A stretch of 54,883 nt of DNA from Candidatus Nitrosotenuis sp. (GCA_004322465.1 SCVO01000077.1:1-54883), one strand, 5' to 3'; positions 41,917 to 50,514 are shown, counted from the stretch's first letter. Notes: generated by a model from the letters alone, not told the origin. A program made the numbers and translations.

Positions 41917-44100
41917 TTGCTTAAAGTTTTAGAGGCATATTCACGGGATGTTGGCAAGGGAATAGCTCGCCTTGATTATGATTCTGCAGATTCGGTTGCC
42001 GCCGCAACTGGCGATGTCCTTGAAATCAAAGGGAAAAAAAGAACAGTTGCAAAATGTCTTCCACTATACCCATCAGATGAGGGAAAGGGCATCATACGAA
42101 TTGACGGCGTTACAAGAAACAACTTGGGAATCGCAATAGGTGACAAAGTAGAAGTCAGAAAAATAAGGGCGGTTCCTGCCGAAAAAATCGTCGTGGCGCC
42201 GCTAGAGGTGATTCCATCTATTGATGAGAGGTACCTTACAGAGTCGCTAGAAAACACGCCGCTCATAGTTGGAGATTATGTCATGGTACGATATTTTGGC
42301 GGCAGATTAACTTTTCAGGTAATAGATGTCTCGCCAACTGCAGACGCAGTAATTGTAACTCAAAAGACGACGTTTGTCATTGGAGAGAAAAGCGAATCAC
42401 TTCATGGCATCCCTCACATATCATACGAGGACATAGGCGGCCTTACAGACGAGATACGAAAAGTCAGAGAAATGGTAGAGCTCCCAATGAGGCATCCAGA
42501 GATTTTTGAAAAACTCGGAGTAGAGGCACCAAAAGGAGTTTTGCTGTATGGAGTGCCAGGCACGGGAAAGACGCTTTTGGCAAAGGCAGTGGCAAACGAA
42601 AGCAATGCTCATTTTATCAGCATTTCTGGTCCCGAGATAATTGGCAAGTTTTATGGCGAGAGCGAGGCAAGGCTGCGAGAAATTTTCAAAGAGGCAAGAG
42701 AAAAGGCCCCGACCATTGTGTTTATTGACGAAATTGATTCCATTGCACCAAAGCGAGACGAGGTAACAGGCGAGGTAGAAAGACGAGTGGTCTCACAAAT
42801 GCTCTCACTCATGGACGGCCTTGAGGCAAGAGGCAAGGTAATTGTCATTGCGGCAACAAACAGGCCAAACTCGCTTGATCCAGCACTTAGAAGACCGGGC
42901 AGATTCGACAGGGAAATCGAAATCAAGGTCCCACAAAAAAAGGGAAGGCACGAGATACTTTTGATACACACCAGAAACATGCCGCTAGCAGACGACGTTA
43001 ATTTGGACAAGTTGGCATCCATTAGCCACGGATACGTTGGTGCGGATTTAGAATATCTCTGCAAAGAAGCAGCGATGAAATGCCTGAGGAGGCTGTTGCC
43101 AGAAATTAATCTGGCAGATGAAAAAATCTCGTCCGAGGTTTTGGATAAACTAATAGTTAATGCGGATGACTACAACAATGCGTTTCGAGAAATCATACCG
43201 GCAGGTATGCGTGAAGTATACATAGAAAATCCAGACGTCTCTTGGAACGACATAGGAGGACTTACAACCGTAAAGCAGGAACTGCAGGAAGCAGTAGAGT
43301 GGCCAATGAAGTATCCGACATTCTATAGAAATCTAGGCTACAGGATACCTCGCGGAATTTTGCTTCACGGGCCAAGCGGCACTGGAAAAACACTTTTGGC
43401 AAAGGCAGTGGCGACTGAGAGCGAGGCCAATTTCATTTCAATAAGGGGTCCAGAATTGCTATCAAAATGGCTCGGAGAGTCGGAAAGAGGCATAAGGGAG
43501 ATTTTCAGGCGAGCTCGACAGTCATCGCCATGTGTGGTGTTTTTTGATGAAATTGACTCCATTGCATCAATCAGGGGAATGAGTGGTGACACGTCAGTTA
43601 CAGAACGAGTCGTCAGCCAGCTCTTAACTGAGATGGACGGAATAGAAACCCTTTACGGAGTGGTTGTGATTGCCGCAACAAACAGGGCAGACATGATCGA
43701 TCCCGCACTGTTAAGGCCGGGCAGATTCGACAGGACCATTCTAGTACCAATGCCAGACAAGGAGGGCAGGAAAAAAATCCTAGAGATCAGCACAAAGGAA
43801 ATCCCGACAGACAAAGAAATCAATTCAGATGCAGGTAAAAATCCAGATTATGTTGATTTAGAAAAAATCGCAGATGCATCAGACGGATTGAGCGGAGCAG
43901 ATGTAGCATCCATTGCAAATACAGCAGCATCAATCGTAATACACGAGTTCTTAGGAAAATACCCAGATCCAAAAGAAGCTGAAAAACAGGTTAACGATGC
44001 AAAGGTAACAATGAGGCACTTTGAGGAAGCACTGAAAAAAGTCAAAATACAAAAGGACATCAAGATTGCAGAGAAGATAGCAGTTCCATACTACATGTGA
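41917..44100 (+). CDS. cdc48: Cdc48/VAT-type double AAA+ ATPase
   Basis: 727 residues from TTG 41917, with a TATA-like AAATAATAC at 890-898 of the same kilobase (41890-41898). An N-terminal double-psi/barrel substrate domain (1-170) precedes D1 (Walker A GVPGTGKT, Walker B FIDEID, arginine-finger region [17 protein letters not shown]) and D2 ([32 protein letters not shown]). It is a hexameric unfoldase feeding the proteasome. The C-terminus ends VPYYM, lacking a longer acidic tail. The family is highly conserved, so the call is secure. Confidence 0.95.
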   Translation: MLKVLEAYSRDVGKGIARLDYDSADSVAAATGDVLEIKGKKRTVAKCLPLYPSDEGKGIIRIDGVTRNNLGIAIGDKVEVRKIRAVPAEKIVVAPLEVIPSIDERYLTESLENTPLIVGDYVMVRYFGGRLTFQVIDVSPTADAVIVTQKTTFVIGEKSESLHGIPHISYEDIGGLTDEIRKVREMVELPMRHPEIFEKLGVEAPKGVLLYGVPGTGKTLLAKAVANESNAHFISISGPEIIGKFYGESEARLREIFKEAREKAPTIVFIDEIDSIAPKRDEVTGEVERRVVSQMLSLMDGLEARGKVIVIAATNRPNSLDPALRRPGRFDREIEIKVPQKKGRHEILLIHTRNMPLADDVNLDKLASISHGYVGADLEYLCKEAAMKCLRRLLPEINLADEKISSEVLDKLIVNADDYNNAFREIIPAGMREVYIENPDVSWNDIGGLTTVKQELQEAVEWPMKYPTFYRNLGYRIPRGILLHGPSGTGKTLLAKAVATESEANFISIRGPELLSKWLGESERGIREIFRRARQSSPCVVFFDEIDSIASIRGMSGDTSVTERVVSQLLTEMDGIETLYGVVVIAATNRADMIDPALLRPGRFDRTILVPMPDKEGRKKILEISTKEIPTDKEINSDAGKNPDYVDLEKIADASDGLSGADVASIANTAASIVIHEFLGKYPDPKEAEKQVNDAKVTMRHFEEALKKVKIQKDIKIAEKIAVPYYM

Positions 44101-44124
44101 TTCTGGCAAAAAGATTACTGCTGC

Positions 44125-44985
44125 TTATTGTATGATCAGATAGACAATCACGGTTTTTGCCTCATTGCTTGCAGTGACATACCACTTTCCATGGTCATAT
44201 GGTTGCGACGGCGAATAAAACAAAACATAAGTTCCATCAGATTGGGTACTGGTGTTAGCAGTGTAGACTTTGCCTGCAGGACTAGTTAGAGTTGCAACCA
44301 CCGAAGTATTTGGTTTTCCTATCCCGGAGACGTCAATAATCTCGCCATTGCGATAGATGGATTTTCCAGTCTGTACTGTGAACGAGGTCGACGCAGTGTT
44401 TGAAGTATCAGTGCTGCTAGGTGCGCGAATCCTGATTTGTTGGGATTCTGTGACGGCGTCGGCGACTAGTCGAATCTCATATGTTCCAGCAGGCAATGCG
44501 CTAGAAAGTTTTAGTCCATACATTATGGTTCCAGTTGAGTCAGACCAGGCTTCGTTGTTAAGCAGAATAAAGCCATCATCCAAAAACTGCACTTGTGCCA
44601 TTTTTTGTGGCTCAGCTCCAGTGACAATTATCTTGACCGTTTCGCCTGGCAGATACTCGTATTTGTCAAGATCGATTAGCAATCTGGACTGTTGGATTGT
44701 CTGAGGCTGCTGCACTTGCTGTGTGTTTTGTTTTTCAAGATCAACTAGTTTCTCTTGAATTTTGTAAATGTCAGTTTTTATTGTGTTCAGCGAGGCAACG
44801 TCGCTTTTTATTTGTGCAACCTGCATACTCAATGCAGACAGTTCGTCAGAGTAGTCCGGCATTGTCACAGGTGCAGGTTTATTGTCTTGCATTTCCGTGC
44901 TCACAGTTGTCACACCATATGCCGCAACCGCTGCCAGCAAAAGAGTCGATAATCCTATTATCGCAATTATGTACTCCTTCATCAT
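44125..44985 (-). CDS. Membrane-anchored surface protein with coiled coil and Ig-like domains
   Basis: ATG 44985 or 44982 gives 286 or 285 residues; the track's GTG 44991 is less likely. One N-terminal anchor (YIIAIIGLSTLLLAAVAAYGV), a coiled coil (ELSALSMQVAQIKSDVASLNTIKTDIYKIQEKLVDLEKQ) and a Gln-rich linker precede two beta domains (LLIDLDKYEYLPGETVKIIVTGAEP and FTVQTGKSIYRNGEIIDVSGIGKPN), similar to macroglobulin MG2-type extracellular domains. GTAAATAC on the minus strand (45007-45014) is the TATA box. It is probably a stalked surface protein. Confidence 0.75.
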   Translation of the reverse strand: MMKEYIIAIIGLSTLLLAAVAAYGVTTVSTEMQDNKPAPVTMPDYSDELSALSMQVAQIKSDVASLNTIKTDIYKIQEKLVDLEKQNTQQVQQPQTIQQSRLLIDLDKYEYLPGETVKIIVTGAEPQKMAQVQFLDDGFILLNNEAWSDSTGTIMYGLKLSSALPAGTYEIRLVADAVTESQQIRIRAPSSTDTSNTASTSFTVQTGKSIYRNGEIIDVSGIGKPNTSVVATLTSPAGKVYTANTSTQSDGTYVLFYSPSQPYDHGKWYVTASNEAKTVIVYLIIQ

Positions 44986-45150
44986 GGGCACAATTACACG
45001 TCAAAAGTATTTACGGCGTGCTTAGCTCAGACCAGCGACGGAATTACAGAACAGTTTACCATACGAATCATCTTTGTGCCACACCGTATCGGGCTAACAG
45101 GCATGACATGTGATTATAGCACATCGGTTCATAAGATTTCTACGCACGAG

Positions 45151-45160
45151 TTTTATTAAA
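45151..45160 (+). promoter_or_regulatory. TATA box of the HNH-like gene
   Basis: TTTTATTAAA lies 20-29 bases upstream of ATG 45180. Confidence 0.6.
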
Positions 45161-45179
45161 AAATTGTAAAAGAAACGTA

Positions 45180-45482
45180 ATGAAATACACTGAGGAAGTC
45201 ATTTGGCAAGTCTGGGCAAAGGCATCAGTAATTGGAGCTAATGATCCTACATTATGGAGAAAAGACGAGTACGGAGCTTGGATCTTTAGAAGCGATTACA
45301 AGAATAAAGATTCAGAGTACGGATGGGTAATAGACCACATAAAAGAAGCACCCATAGAAACGAATGCAACATCAAACCTCAGACCGCTCCACTGGCTAAA
45401 CAGCTTGAAAATAATAGATGGAGGTTCCAAACATCGTGTGACATCAGACGGAACTCACAATTTGTTTCCTAAAACGACATAA
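45180..45482 (+). CDS. Small HNH-endonuclease-like protein
   Basis: 100 residues. The run WRKDEYGAWIFRSDYKNKDSEYGWVIDHI...ATSNLRPLHWLNSLK follows the HNH/beta-beta-alpha-metal pattern: IDHI for the first His, NLRPLHW for the Asn and neighbouring residues. A zinc-binding Cys set is absent. Such stand-alone HNH-like proteins may nick DNA or RNA or may have lost activity. It lies between a surface protein and tRNA-Ser, with a clear TATA box. Confidence 0.6.
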   Translation: MKYTEEVIWQVWAKASVIGANDPTLWRKDEYGAWIFRSDYKNKDSEYGWVIDHIKEAPIETNATSNLRPLHWLNSLKIIDGGSKHRVTSDGTHNLFPKTT

Positions 45483-45539
45483 TATTTCATAGAAAATTTG
45501 TAAAAACCAGGTTCAAACTATTTAAAGAAAAAATCTAGG

Positions 45540-45636
45540 CGCCAGGTAAGGGATTCGAACCCCTGTGTGCGGATGCACAGCCGCTATCCTGTTGAGTGAT
45601 CTCGAGGCGGCCGCCGTACCACTTGGCTAACCTGGC
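45540..45636 (-). tRNA. tRNA-Ser(CGA) with a 15-nt intron
   Basis: On the minus strand the acceptor GCCAGGT pairs with ACCTGGC at the 3' end, with discriminator G and no encoded CCA. The D arm is GCC-AAGTGGTAC-GGC. The anticodon stem GCCGC/GCGGC encloses a 22-base loop CTCGAG-ATCACTCAACAGGAT-A. Removing 15 bases after position 37 leaves the loop CTCGAGA with anticodon CGA. A long variable arm TGTGC-ATCC-GCACA and T arm with TTCGAAT fit serine. The intron at 45586-45600 is at the canonical archaeal 37/38 site. Confidence 0.88.
45586..45600 (-). other. tRNA-Ser intron (37/38 position)
   Basis: The 15-base insert ATCACTCAACAGGAT starts and ends with ATC/GAT, which can pair and help form the bulge-helix-bulge recognised by archaeal splicing endonuclease. 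The exact boundary could shift by a base because A occurs on both sides. Confidence 0.7.
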
Positions 45637-45715
45637 ACTTATCATACAACCCAGATTGCCCCTAATATAGCAAATCAGCAGTAGATACAAAAACAAGATT
45701 TGCTCAGACATAACA

Positions 45716-46741
45716 ATGGGCTTAGATCTAAAGGGACTTTTGGTAAAAGAAAAAACAAGACTCGAGGCGTTTTCGTCAAAGGTAATCGCAGTTGACGCAT
45801 ACAATACGATGTACCAGTTTTTGGCAATAATTAGGGGACCCGACGGCACGTCACTGTCGGATTCGCATGGAAGAATTACGAGCCACCTGAGCGGATTATT
45901 CTACAGAAACATCAACTTTCTGTCGCTTGGGATAAAACCGGTTTATGTCTTTGACGGCAAGTCACCATCGCTCAAGTCAGCCGAGATTGCGCGCAGAAAA
46001 CAGATCAAAAAAGACGCCACAGTAAAATACGAAAGAGCCGCAGCCGAAAGGAATCTGGAAGACATGAGAAAGTTTGCCCAGCAGACCACTGCGATGCAGG
46101 ACGGCATGGTTGATGACGCAAAGCACCTCTTGGAATTATTTGGCATACCATACATTCAGGCACCATCAGAAGGAGAGGCGACAGCTGCGCATCTAACAAA
46201 GACAGGTCTTGCGTATGCAGCCGCAAGCCAAGATTACGATTCGTTATTGTTTGGGACAAAAAGGCTCGTCAGGAATTTTACAAATAGTGGAAGACGTAAA
46301 ATCCCAAATCGCAATACATACATCGAGATAGAGCCAGAGTTAATTGAAACGCAAAAAGTTCTAGACGAACTAGGAGTGACAAAGGAGCAGCTCGTAGACA
46401 TTGGAATACTGATTGGAACCGACTTTAATCCAGACGGGTTTGACAGGATTGGACCAAAGACTGCTCTCAAGATGATAAAGGAGCATGGAAAACTGGAAGA
46501 TATTCCACAGATTCAGGAAAAACTCTCACAGATAGACTATTCAGAAATCAGAAATATTTTCCTCAACCCCAAGGTAGCCGACGTATCAGAGATCAAGTTT
46601 GACACTGTAAATTATTCAGAGATAGTCAGGTATCTCTCTGAGGAGCGTAGTTTTTCAAAAGAAAGACTGGAATCGTCACTGAGCAGACTGCAAAAGACCA
46701 CGGAGAAACGTAGTCACACACTAGAACAATGGATGAATTAA
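45716..46741 (+). CDS. fen: Flap endonuclease 1
   Basis: 341 residues, the normal size for archaeal FEN-1. N-region [14 protein letters not shown] and [13 protein letters not shown]-region [29 protein letters not shown] and [21 protein letters not shown] carry the metal-binding acids and the helix-hairpin-helix. It cleaves 5' flaps in replication and repair. The C-terminus SHTLEQWMN sits where a PCNA box (QxxLxxFF-like) is expected but has Ser in place of Gln and Met in place of Phe, a weakened motif. The start is ATG, 79 bases from the divergent tRNA-Ser. Confidence 0.95.
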   Translation: MGLDLKGLLVKEKTRLEAFSSKVIAVDAYNTMYQFLAIIRGPDGTSLSDSHGRITSHLSGLFYRNINFLSLGIKPVYVFDGKSPSLKSAEIARRKQIKKDATVKYERAAAERNLEDMRKFAQQTTAMQDGMVDDAKHLLELFGIPYIQAPSEGEATAAHLTKTGLAYAAASQDYDSLLFGTKRLVRNFTNSGRRKIPNRNTYIEIEPELIETQKVLDELGVTKEQLVDIGILIGTDFNPDGFDRIGPKTALKMIKEHGKLEDIPQIQEKLSQIDYSEIRNIFLNPKVADVSEIKFDTVNYSEIVRYLSEERSFSKERLESSLSRLQKTTEKRSHTLEQWMN

Positions 46742-46810
46742 TCCAAATTTGTATTAGATTCAGTAACAATTTGTAGCACGATTTAAGAATTATGGAGTTT
46801 TAGTCTATTT

Positions 46811-47218
46811 GTGCAAATCAGCAGAGATCTTACAGATTCGGCAATTAGTCTCTTCAAAGGAAAGAATTTTGCATTCATAGCATCGCTAATGAACGATGGC
46901 GCTCCACAGATAACCCCAGTTTGGATTGATTATGACGGTCAATTCTTTCTAGTCAATACTGCAGAAGGACGAACAAAGCAAAAAAACTTTGAACGAGATC
47001 CACGAGTGGCATTATCAGTAGTTGATCAAACCAACCCGTACAACACAGTTAGCATTAGGGGAAGGGTAGTAGAACAAACTACGAACGGTGCTGATGAGCA
47101 TGCAGACAAGCTTGCAAAGAAATACCTAGGAGTAGACAAGTATCCATTCAAAGCGCCAGGAGAAAAGCGAATTATTTTGAAAATAAAGTCAGAAAAGATT
47201 TTTCACATGTCTAGTTGA
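46811..47218 (+). CDS. PPOX-class F420-dependent oxidoreductase
   Basis: 135 residues with a split-barrel flavin/F420 fold: FAFIASLMNDGAPQITPVWIDYDGQFFLVNTAEGRTKQKNFERDPRVALSVVDQTNPYNTVSIRGRVVE. The KxxNFERDPRVALSV segment is typical of the F420-dependent PPOX subgroup (TIGR03618-like). It probably reduces or protects against an oxidised organic substrate using F420H2. GTG start; GATTTAAGAAT lies about 21-31 bases upstream. The frame ends before the 70-bp repeat. Confidence 0.82.
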   Translation: MQISRDLTDSAISLFKGKNFAFIASLMNDGAPQITPVWIDYDGQFFLVNTAEGRTKQKNFERDPRVALSVVDQTNPYNTVSIRGRVVEQTTNGADEHADKLAKKYLGVDKYPFKAPGEKRIILKIKSEKIFHMSS

Positions 47219-47246
47219 AGTTGATTTTGATACAAACACACTAATC

Positions 47247-47316
47247 TAAAAAAATAGCCATACTGTGAAACTTTTAGCCCGCGTTCCTTGACCCGCCCAG
47301 CGGATGAATTAATCCA
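47247..47316 (-). repeat. Copy 1 of a ~70-bp repeated element, possible structured RNA
   Basis: This copy matches 49605-49673 on the same strand with one length change and few substitutions. Read on the minus strand it gives GGAT-loop-ATCC, then CCG-loop-CGG, then AGTT-9-base loop-GGCT followed by ATTTTTTT. The 3' T run looks like an RNA end. It lies 121 bases beyond the stop of the receiver gene at 47437-47799 in that gene's transcript direction. See findings for the comparison. Confidence 0.65.
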
Positions 47317-47436
47317 AATTCTCACAAAGCATAATCAGCAATATTCGGCAGCAGGATGTAATGATACCAATTAAGACTTTACAGTTTCAGCAATCAAAAA
47401 TGAATCTGTCCACCTCAAAATTTTGCTAAAAACCTT

Positions 47437-47799
47437 TCAAGTGTTCCGGTACGTCTCTACTATTTCTTCAAGCAGTTCTGGGGCAAACGGCTTGAAAAGC
47501 ACTTTAGTTGGATTCAGTTCAGATAGTTTTTGCTCGCTGTCGCGTCTCAAGTCCGCTGTCACAATTATCACCTTTGCGTCTGGGTTGATTTTTCTTATCT
47601 TTTCAAGCGCGTAAAATCCGTCGTAATCTTCCATCATGAGATCCAAAAACACTAAATCGGGTTTATATTTTTCATAAAGTTCTACTGCATCTTTTCCACA
47701 GTAACCCTTTGCCAGAACATTCACGTTTAATATTTTCATATAATCAACAAAAACCTCGACGGTATCACGGTCATCATCAATTATGATTGCACTTATCAA
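47437..47799 (-). CDS. Single-domain response regulator (receiver)
   Basis: 120 residues from TTG 47799 with an intact receiver: D8-D10 (IIDDDRDT), D53 (LVFLDLMMEDYDGF), T81 (IIVTADL) and K103 (VLFKPF). It is a close paralogue of the receiver at 49099-49521 (shared GFYALE-IRKINP). It has no output domain. The TATA box (GGTTATTAAC, minus strand) is just downstream of a perfect palindrome that also occurs in front of the RHH gene at 51538, so this gene is probably under that regulator's control. Confidence 0.9.
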   Translation of the reverse strand: MISAIIIDDDRDTVEVFVDYMKILNVNVLAKGYCGKDAVELYEKYKPDLVFLDLMMEDYDGFYALEKIRKINPDAKVIIVTADLRRDSEQKLSELNPTKVLFKPFAPELLEEIVETYRNT

Positions 47800-47820
47800 C
47801 CTGTCAAGTATAAGAAAATT

Positions 47821-47830
47821 AGTTAATAAC
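47821..47830 (-). promoter_or_regulatory. TATA box of the receiver gene
   Basis: GTTATTAACT on the minus strand lies 22-31 bases upstream of TTG 47799. It supports TTG as the start codon. Confidence 0.6.
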
Positions 47831-47833
47831 CTA

Positions 47834-47857
47834 CCAACTTCGATGAATCGAAGTTGG
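47834..47857. promoter_or_regulatory. Palindromic operator, site 1
   Basis: CCAACTTCGAT-GA-ATCGAAGTTGG is an inverted repeat with 11-bp perfect arms. It begins four bases upstream of the receiver TATA box. The 20-bp core AACTTCGAT..ATCGAAGTT recurs at 51479-51498. Confidence 0.75.
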
Positions 47858-48188
47858 AATAGTTCCCATTATTTTCTAAATATGATAAGATGGTAATACA
47901 GTATGAAGATATAAAACGACGATATGCATAGTTTAGCATTTTTTTGTGAAGAAAACTGTTGCAAGTTATAAAGTTTTGTCTGTCCATTTTAGACAAGTGA
48001 CTGCTGTTATGTTTTGAATGAACATTATAATCTGTGGAGTTTTTTGGCAATAAAAAAAACATAGGCTGCAAAAAACCAATACATGATAACGCAATAAACA
48101 AATCCTCAATGACGGTGCCATTTGGGAATTCACATAAATTTGTACATATGATCTTTTCAGGATCTGGCAAATTGGTGAGATATTAAAT
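47858..48188. other. AT-rich intergenic region
   Basis: About 330 bases between the receiver operator and the matrixin gene. Short frames on both strands (for example 47823-48170 minus) have no coding character. It should hold the matrixin promoter, but no TATA box is placed at the usual distance from TTG 48189. Confidence 0.4.
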
Positions 48189-49097
48189 TTGGAACAGGAG
48201 AAAATAATAGATCTTGAGCAGCAAAAGATCATATTTGCACATCTAACCAAGATAATGAAAAATAAAATAGAGATACTCGAAAACCAGAGAAATGTCGTAT
48301 CATATGCACTGGCTGCAAAAATCGCATCAGAGTCAAGCACAAAAACATCAAGAAACCGAATCAAGTTAAAAACGATTTATTGCATAACCGCATTCGCAAT
48401 CATTGCGTGCGGATCAGTCATCGCAATTAACCTAAAGTCAGATGATGCAGAGCCATTCAAGACAAGATACATGGTTGAAAATCTCAGGGGCGATACGGTA
48501 GACACGTGGAAATTTTGGAAGATCGATGCAGAGTCCACACTGGTTGTGAATATTATGAATTCAGGCATGGTCGGTGAGCATAAAATAAAGTCGATTAAAG
48601 ATGCCATTCTTTCAACGGACACGTTAAGCATGGATGACTCTATCACCCACAAGGGACTAGGCACCAGCTCAACTTACTTTGTCGGTTGGAAGGGAGCATT
48701 GGAGGAATCCTCGGCGATGAAAACCAAATACGTGATACCGACCAAATTCAAAATAATCGAATCCGAATCTGAAGTAGGAAATATAGTCATAAAACTATCC
48801 GCGCTAAAAGACCAGGACGGCTATTCAGGATTTACAAAGTCAACAGTTGACGGAAATGAAATCCTCAAGTCACAGATTGTCATTTATGACGCAGGCAGTC
48901 TTTCTGATGATGGACTTGAGGCAATAGTAAGGCATGAGTTTGGCCATGCCCTTGGTCTTGGCCATTCGACAGCGCCTGAAGATCTTATGGCACCTACCAT
49001 AAGCATGCAAGTCCCATACATTTCCGAATGTGATATTGGTGCAGTTTCTCAGCTGTATGATGGAGTGACAATGGACAAAACAGTGTGCACGAAATAA
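48189..49097 (+). CDS. Membrane-anchored matrixin-like metalloprotease
   Basis: 302 residues. The N-terminal ~60 residues are a cytosolic coiled-coil-like part, followed by one membrane helix (about 62-82, TIYCITAFAIIACGSVIAINL) and an outer catalytic domain. The zinc motif HEFGHALGLGH (H249, E250, H253, H259) is followed by DLMAP, the Met-turn, as in M10 matrixins. It should cut proteins outside the membrane. The cytosolic coil might receive signals. The start is uncertain because TATA-like GATATTAAAT lies right before TTG 48189. The receiver gene 49099 begins one base after its stop. Confidence 0.85.
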   Translation: MEQEKIIDLEQQKIIFAHLTKIMKNKIEILENQRNVVSYALAAKIASESSTKTSRNRIKLKTIYCITAFAIIACGSVIAINLKSDDAEPFKTRYMVENLRGDTVDTWKFWKIDAESTLVVNIMNSGMVGEHKIKSIKDAILSTDTLSMDDSITHKGLGTSSTYFVGWKGALEESSAMKTKYVIPTKFKIIESESEVGNIVIKLSALKDQDGYSGFTKSTVDGNEILKSQIVIYDAGSLSDDGLEAIVRHEFGHALGLGHSTAPEDLMAPTISMQVPYISECDIGAVSQLYDGVTMDKTVCTK

Positions 49098-49098
49098 G

Positions 49099-49521
49099 AT
49101 GAAAGGTGCTGGCCTGACTGCAATCATTGTTGATGATGACTATAACACGGTTGTAACTTTTACTGACATTCTTGAGTTTAATGGAATAAGAGTGGTAGGA
49201 ACCGGATACACTGGAAAAGACGCCGTAAAGATGTATGAAAAACTGCGACCAAACGTAGTTTTTTTGGACGTCATGATGCCCAAACCACATGACGGGTTTT
49301 ACGCGCTTGAAAATATTCGAAAAATAAATCCTAATGCTACAGTAATCATGATCACGGCAGATCTTACGGTAGAGACAGAGGACAGATTGCAAAATCTATG
49401 CGCTCACGCTATCGTGTACAAGCCTTTTGATATTAAGAAAATACTTCAGATACTAGATGAAATGATGACAAAAAATATCAGAACTGTGAAAGCGATCCAT
49501 GATAAACAGAATCTTGCTTAA
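49099..49521 (+). CDS. Single-domain response regulator, cotranscribed with matrixin
   Basis: 140 residues with a full receiver: D12-D14 (IIVDDDYNT), D57 (VVFLDVMMPKPHDGF), T86 (IMITADL) and K108 (AIVYKPF). It shares GFYALENIRKINPN with the receiver at 47437-47799. It starts one base after the matrixin stop, so the two are translated from one transcript and may act together. The C-terminal tail of about 25 residues (DEMMTKNIRTVKAIHDKQNLA) has no domain. Confidence 0.9.
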   Translation: MKGAGLTAIIVDDDYNTVVTFTDILEFNGIRVVGTGYTGKDAVKMYEKLRPNVVFLDVMMPKPHDGFYALENIRKINPNATVIMITADLTVETEDRLQNLCAHAIVYKPFDIKKILQILDEMMTKNIRTVKAIHDKQNLA

Positions 49522-49604
49522 TTTGTTTTTCTGGTAATGTCAAATTTGTGGATTGTTACTTGCGGTTTTGTCAATTGGATTTCAAACACGTCGTATCTAA
49601 AATT

Positions 49605-49673
49605 TAAAAAATAGTTGCACCCTGAAACTTTTAGCCCGTGTTCCTTGGTCCGTCCAGCGGATGAGTCAATCCA
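49605..49673 (-). repeat. Copy 2 of the ~70-bp repeated element
   Basis: This is the second copy of the element at 47247-47316, in the same orientation. On the minus strand GGAT/ATCC and CCG/CGG stems are kept. AGTT pairs with AACT across a 9-base loop, followed by ATTTTTT. The corresponding frame (WIDSSAGRTKEHGLKVS) is open to 49522 but lacks a start codon, so protein coding is unproven. Confidence 0.65.
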
Positions 49674-49757
49674 CGTGTGAATTTTAGATATTTACGTTAT
49701 GTTCATCCAGTTTTCAACAGAAAAACTAAACATGTTTTCGTATAATCGATGATCTAT

Positions 49758-49767
49758 CTTATTAAAC
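49758..49767 (+). promoter_or_regulatory. TATA box setting the start at 49787
   Basis: CTTATTAAAC lies 20-29 bases upstream of ATG 49787 and supports it over the track start at 49772. Confidence 0.65.
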
Positions 49768-49786
49768 AAACTTGCAGGATACAGGC

Positions 49787-50176
49787 ATGTCATCTATTGA
49801 GATGATGTGCAATACAGAAAGGCTTCAAAAGATGATGGCGACTGCAGGAATAGAACTGTTCGGAATTATCAACAAAAACGGCAGAATATTGGACGCGTGG
49901 AGTAGAAAGGATCTCCGTATTTCAAAAGAAAAAAAAGAGATTTTGTTTATGCAGATTGCACTCCAGAGCTCCATGCAGCGCGATTTTGATGAGGATCTTG
50001 GGACGGTGAGTTTTTGCATGATCAAGCGCGAGAAATTAAGATTCATCTATCGTCCAATCGGCCTAGGCAACACGGCCCTAGTTGTTACGAACAAAAATAA
50101 TGATAAAAATGATTTCAGATTAATTGACGACCTGTGCAAGATATACAGTTCTGAAATGCAGGGGGAAGACTGCTGA
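49787..50176 (+). CDS. Roadblock-like small protein (DUF6659-like)
   Basis: ATG 49787 gives 129 residues. The sequence GIELFGIINKNGRILDAWSRKDLRISKEKKEILFMQIALQSSMQRDFDEDLGTVSFCMIKREKLRFIYRPIGLGNTALVVTNKN looks like a roadblock/LC7-type alpha-beta sandwich and resembles a thaumarchaeal family I recall as DUF6659. Roadblock proteins often work with small GTPases or signalling modules. It is followed one base later by a zinc-ribbon gene. Confidence 0.7.
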   Translation: MSSIEMMCNTERLQKMMATAGIELFGIINKNGRILDAWSRKDLRISKEKKEILFMQIALQSSMQRDFDEDLGTVSFCMIKREKLRFIYRPIGLGNTALVVTNKNNDKNDFRLIDDLCKIYSSEMQGEDC

Positions 50177-50177
50177 T

Positions 50178-50363
50178 ATGAACATTTACGACAAAAGGGT
50201 CATCAGCTGCAGTAAATGTGATAGGTACATAGGCGAAGTAGATTATGACGCAGAAATCATTTTGCCAAAATGCGGCAAATGTGCAAACCCAATACCATCC
50301 ATGCCAGATGACGTAGAACGTATTTTCAAATCCAACAACAAAGAAATCGTTGTACTTCATTGA
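50178..50363 (+). CDS. Small zinc-ribbon protein (61 aa)
   Basis: ATG 50178 gives MNIYDKRVISCSKCDRYIGE followed by CGKC, two CxxC pairs separated by about 20 residues. The track start at 50124 overlaps the upstream gene by 53 bases and lacks support. It follows the roadblock-like gene by one base and is probably cotranslated. It may be a partner or nucleic-acid-binding accessory. Confidence 0.75.
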   Translation: MNIYDKRVISCSKCDRYIGEVDYDAEIILPKCGKCANPIPSMPDDVERIFKSNNKEIVVLH

Positions 50364-50409
50364 TAAAAATAATTAAAAATCAAGTGACTTGAGTTTGATT
50401 CATATCACA

Positions 50410-50514
50410 TCACTTGACATGATCACCAGAACTATGTGAGGACGTCTTCAGTATTCTTAGAAGAGCTTTGTTTGTCCTCGTTCTGCGGTTGGGATTTGGA
50501 GCGCCGTAATTTCA
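50410..50514 (-). CDS. Candidate 34-aa ORF with a perfect Shine-Dalgarno
   Basis: TTG 50514 opens MKLRRSKSQPQNEDKQSSLR, a basic, Ser-rich peptide, ending at TGA 50410-50412. AAGGAGGTG (minus strand, 520-528 of this kilobase) lies five bases upstream and matches the anti-SD of 16S rRNA fully. A TATA-like TTATATTT (50549-50556) is about 26 bases before the SD. No homologue is recognised, so it remains a candidate. Confidence 0.35.

Noticed and set aside
47823-48364. Minus-strand ORFs 47823-48170 and 47966-48364
   Set aside because: They run through the palindromic operator and the intergenic region into the matrixin gene. The composition is poor in coding character and no start signal fits.
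49522-49690. The minus-strand frame ISKIHTWIDSSAGR...TRKTN as a gene
   Set aside because: It lacks ATG, GTG or TTG before the conserved part, and most changes relative to copy 1 alter amino acids, so an RNA or scar explanation is preferred. It is not excluded.
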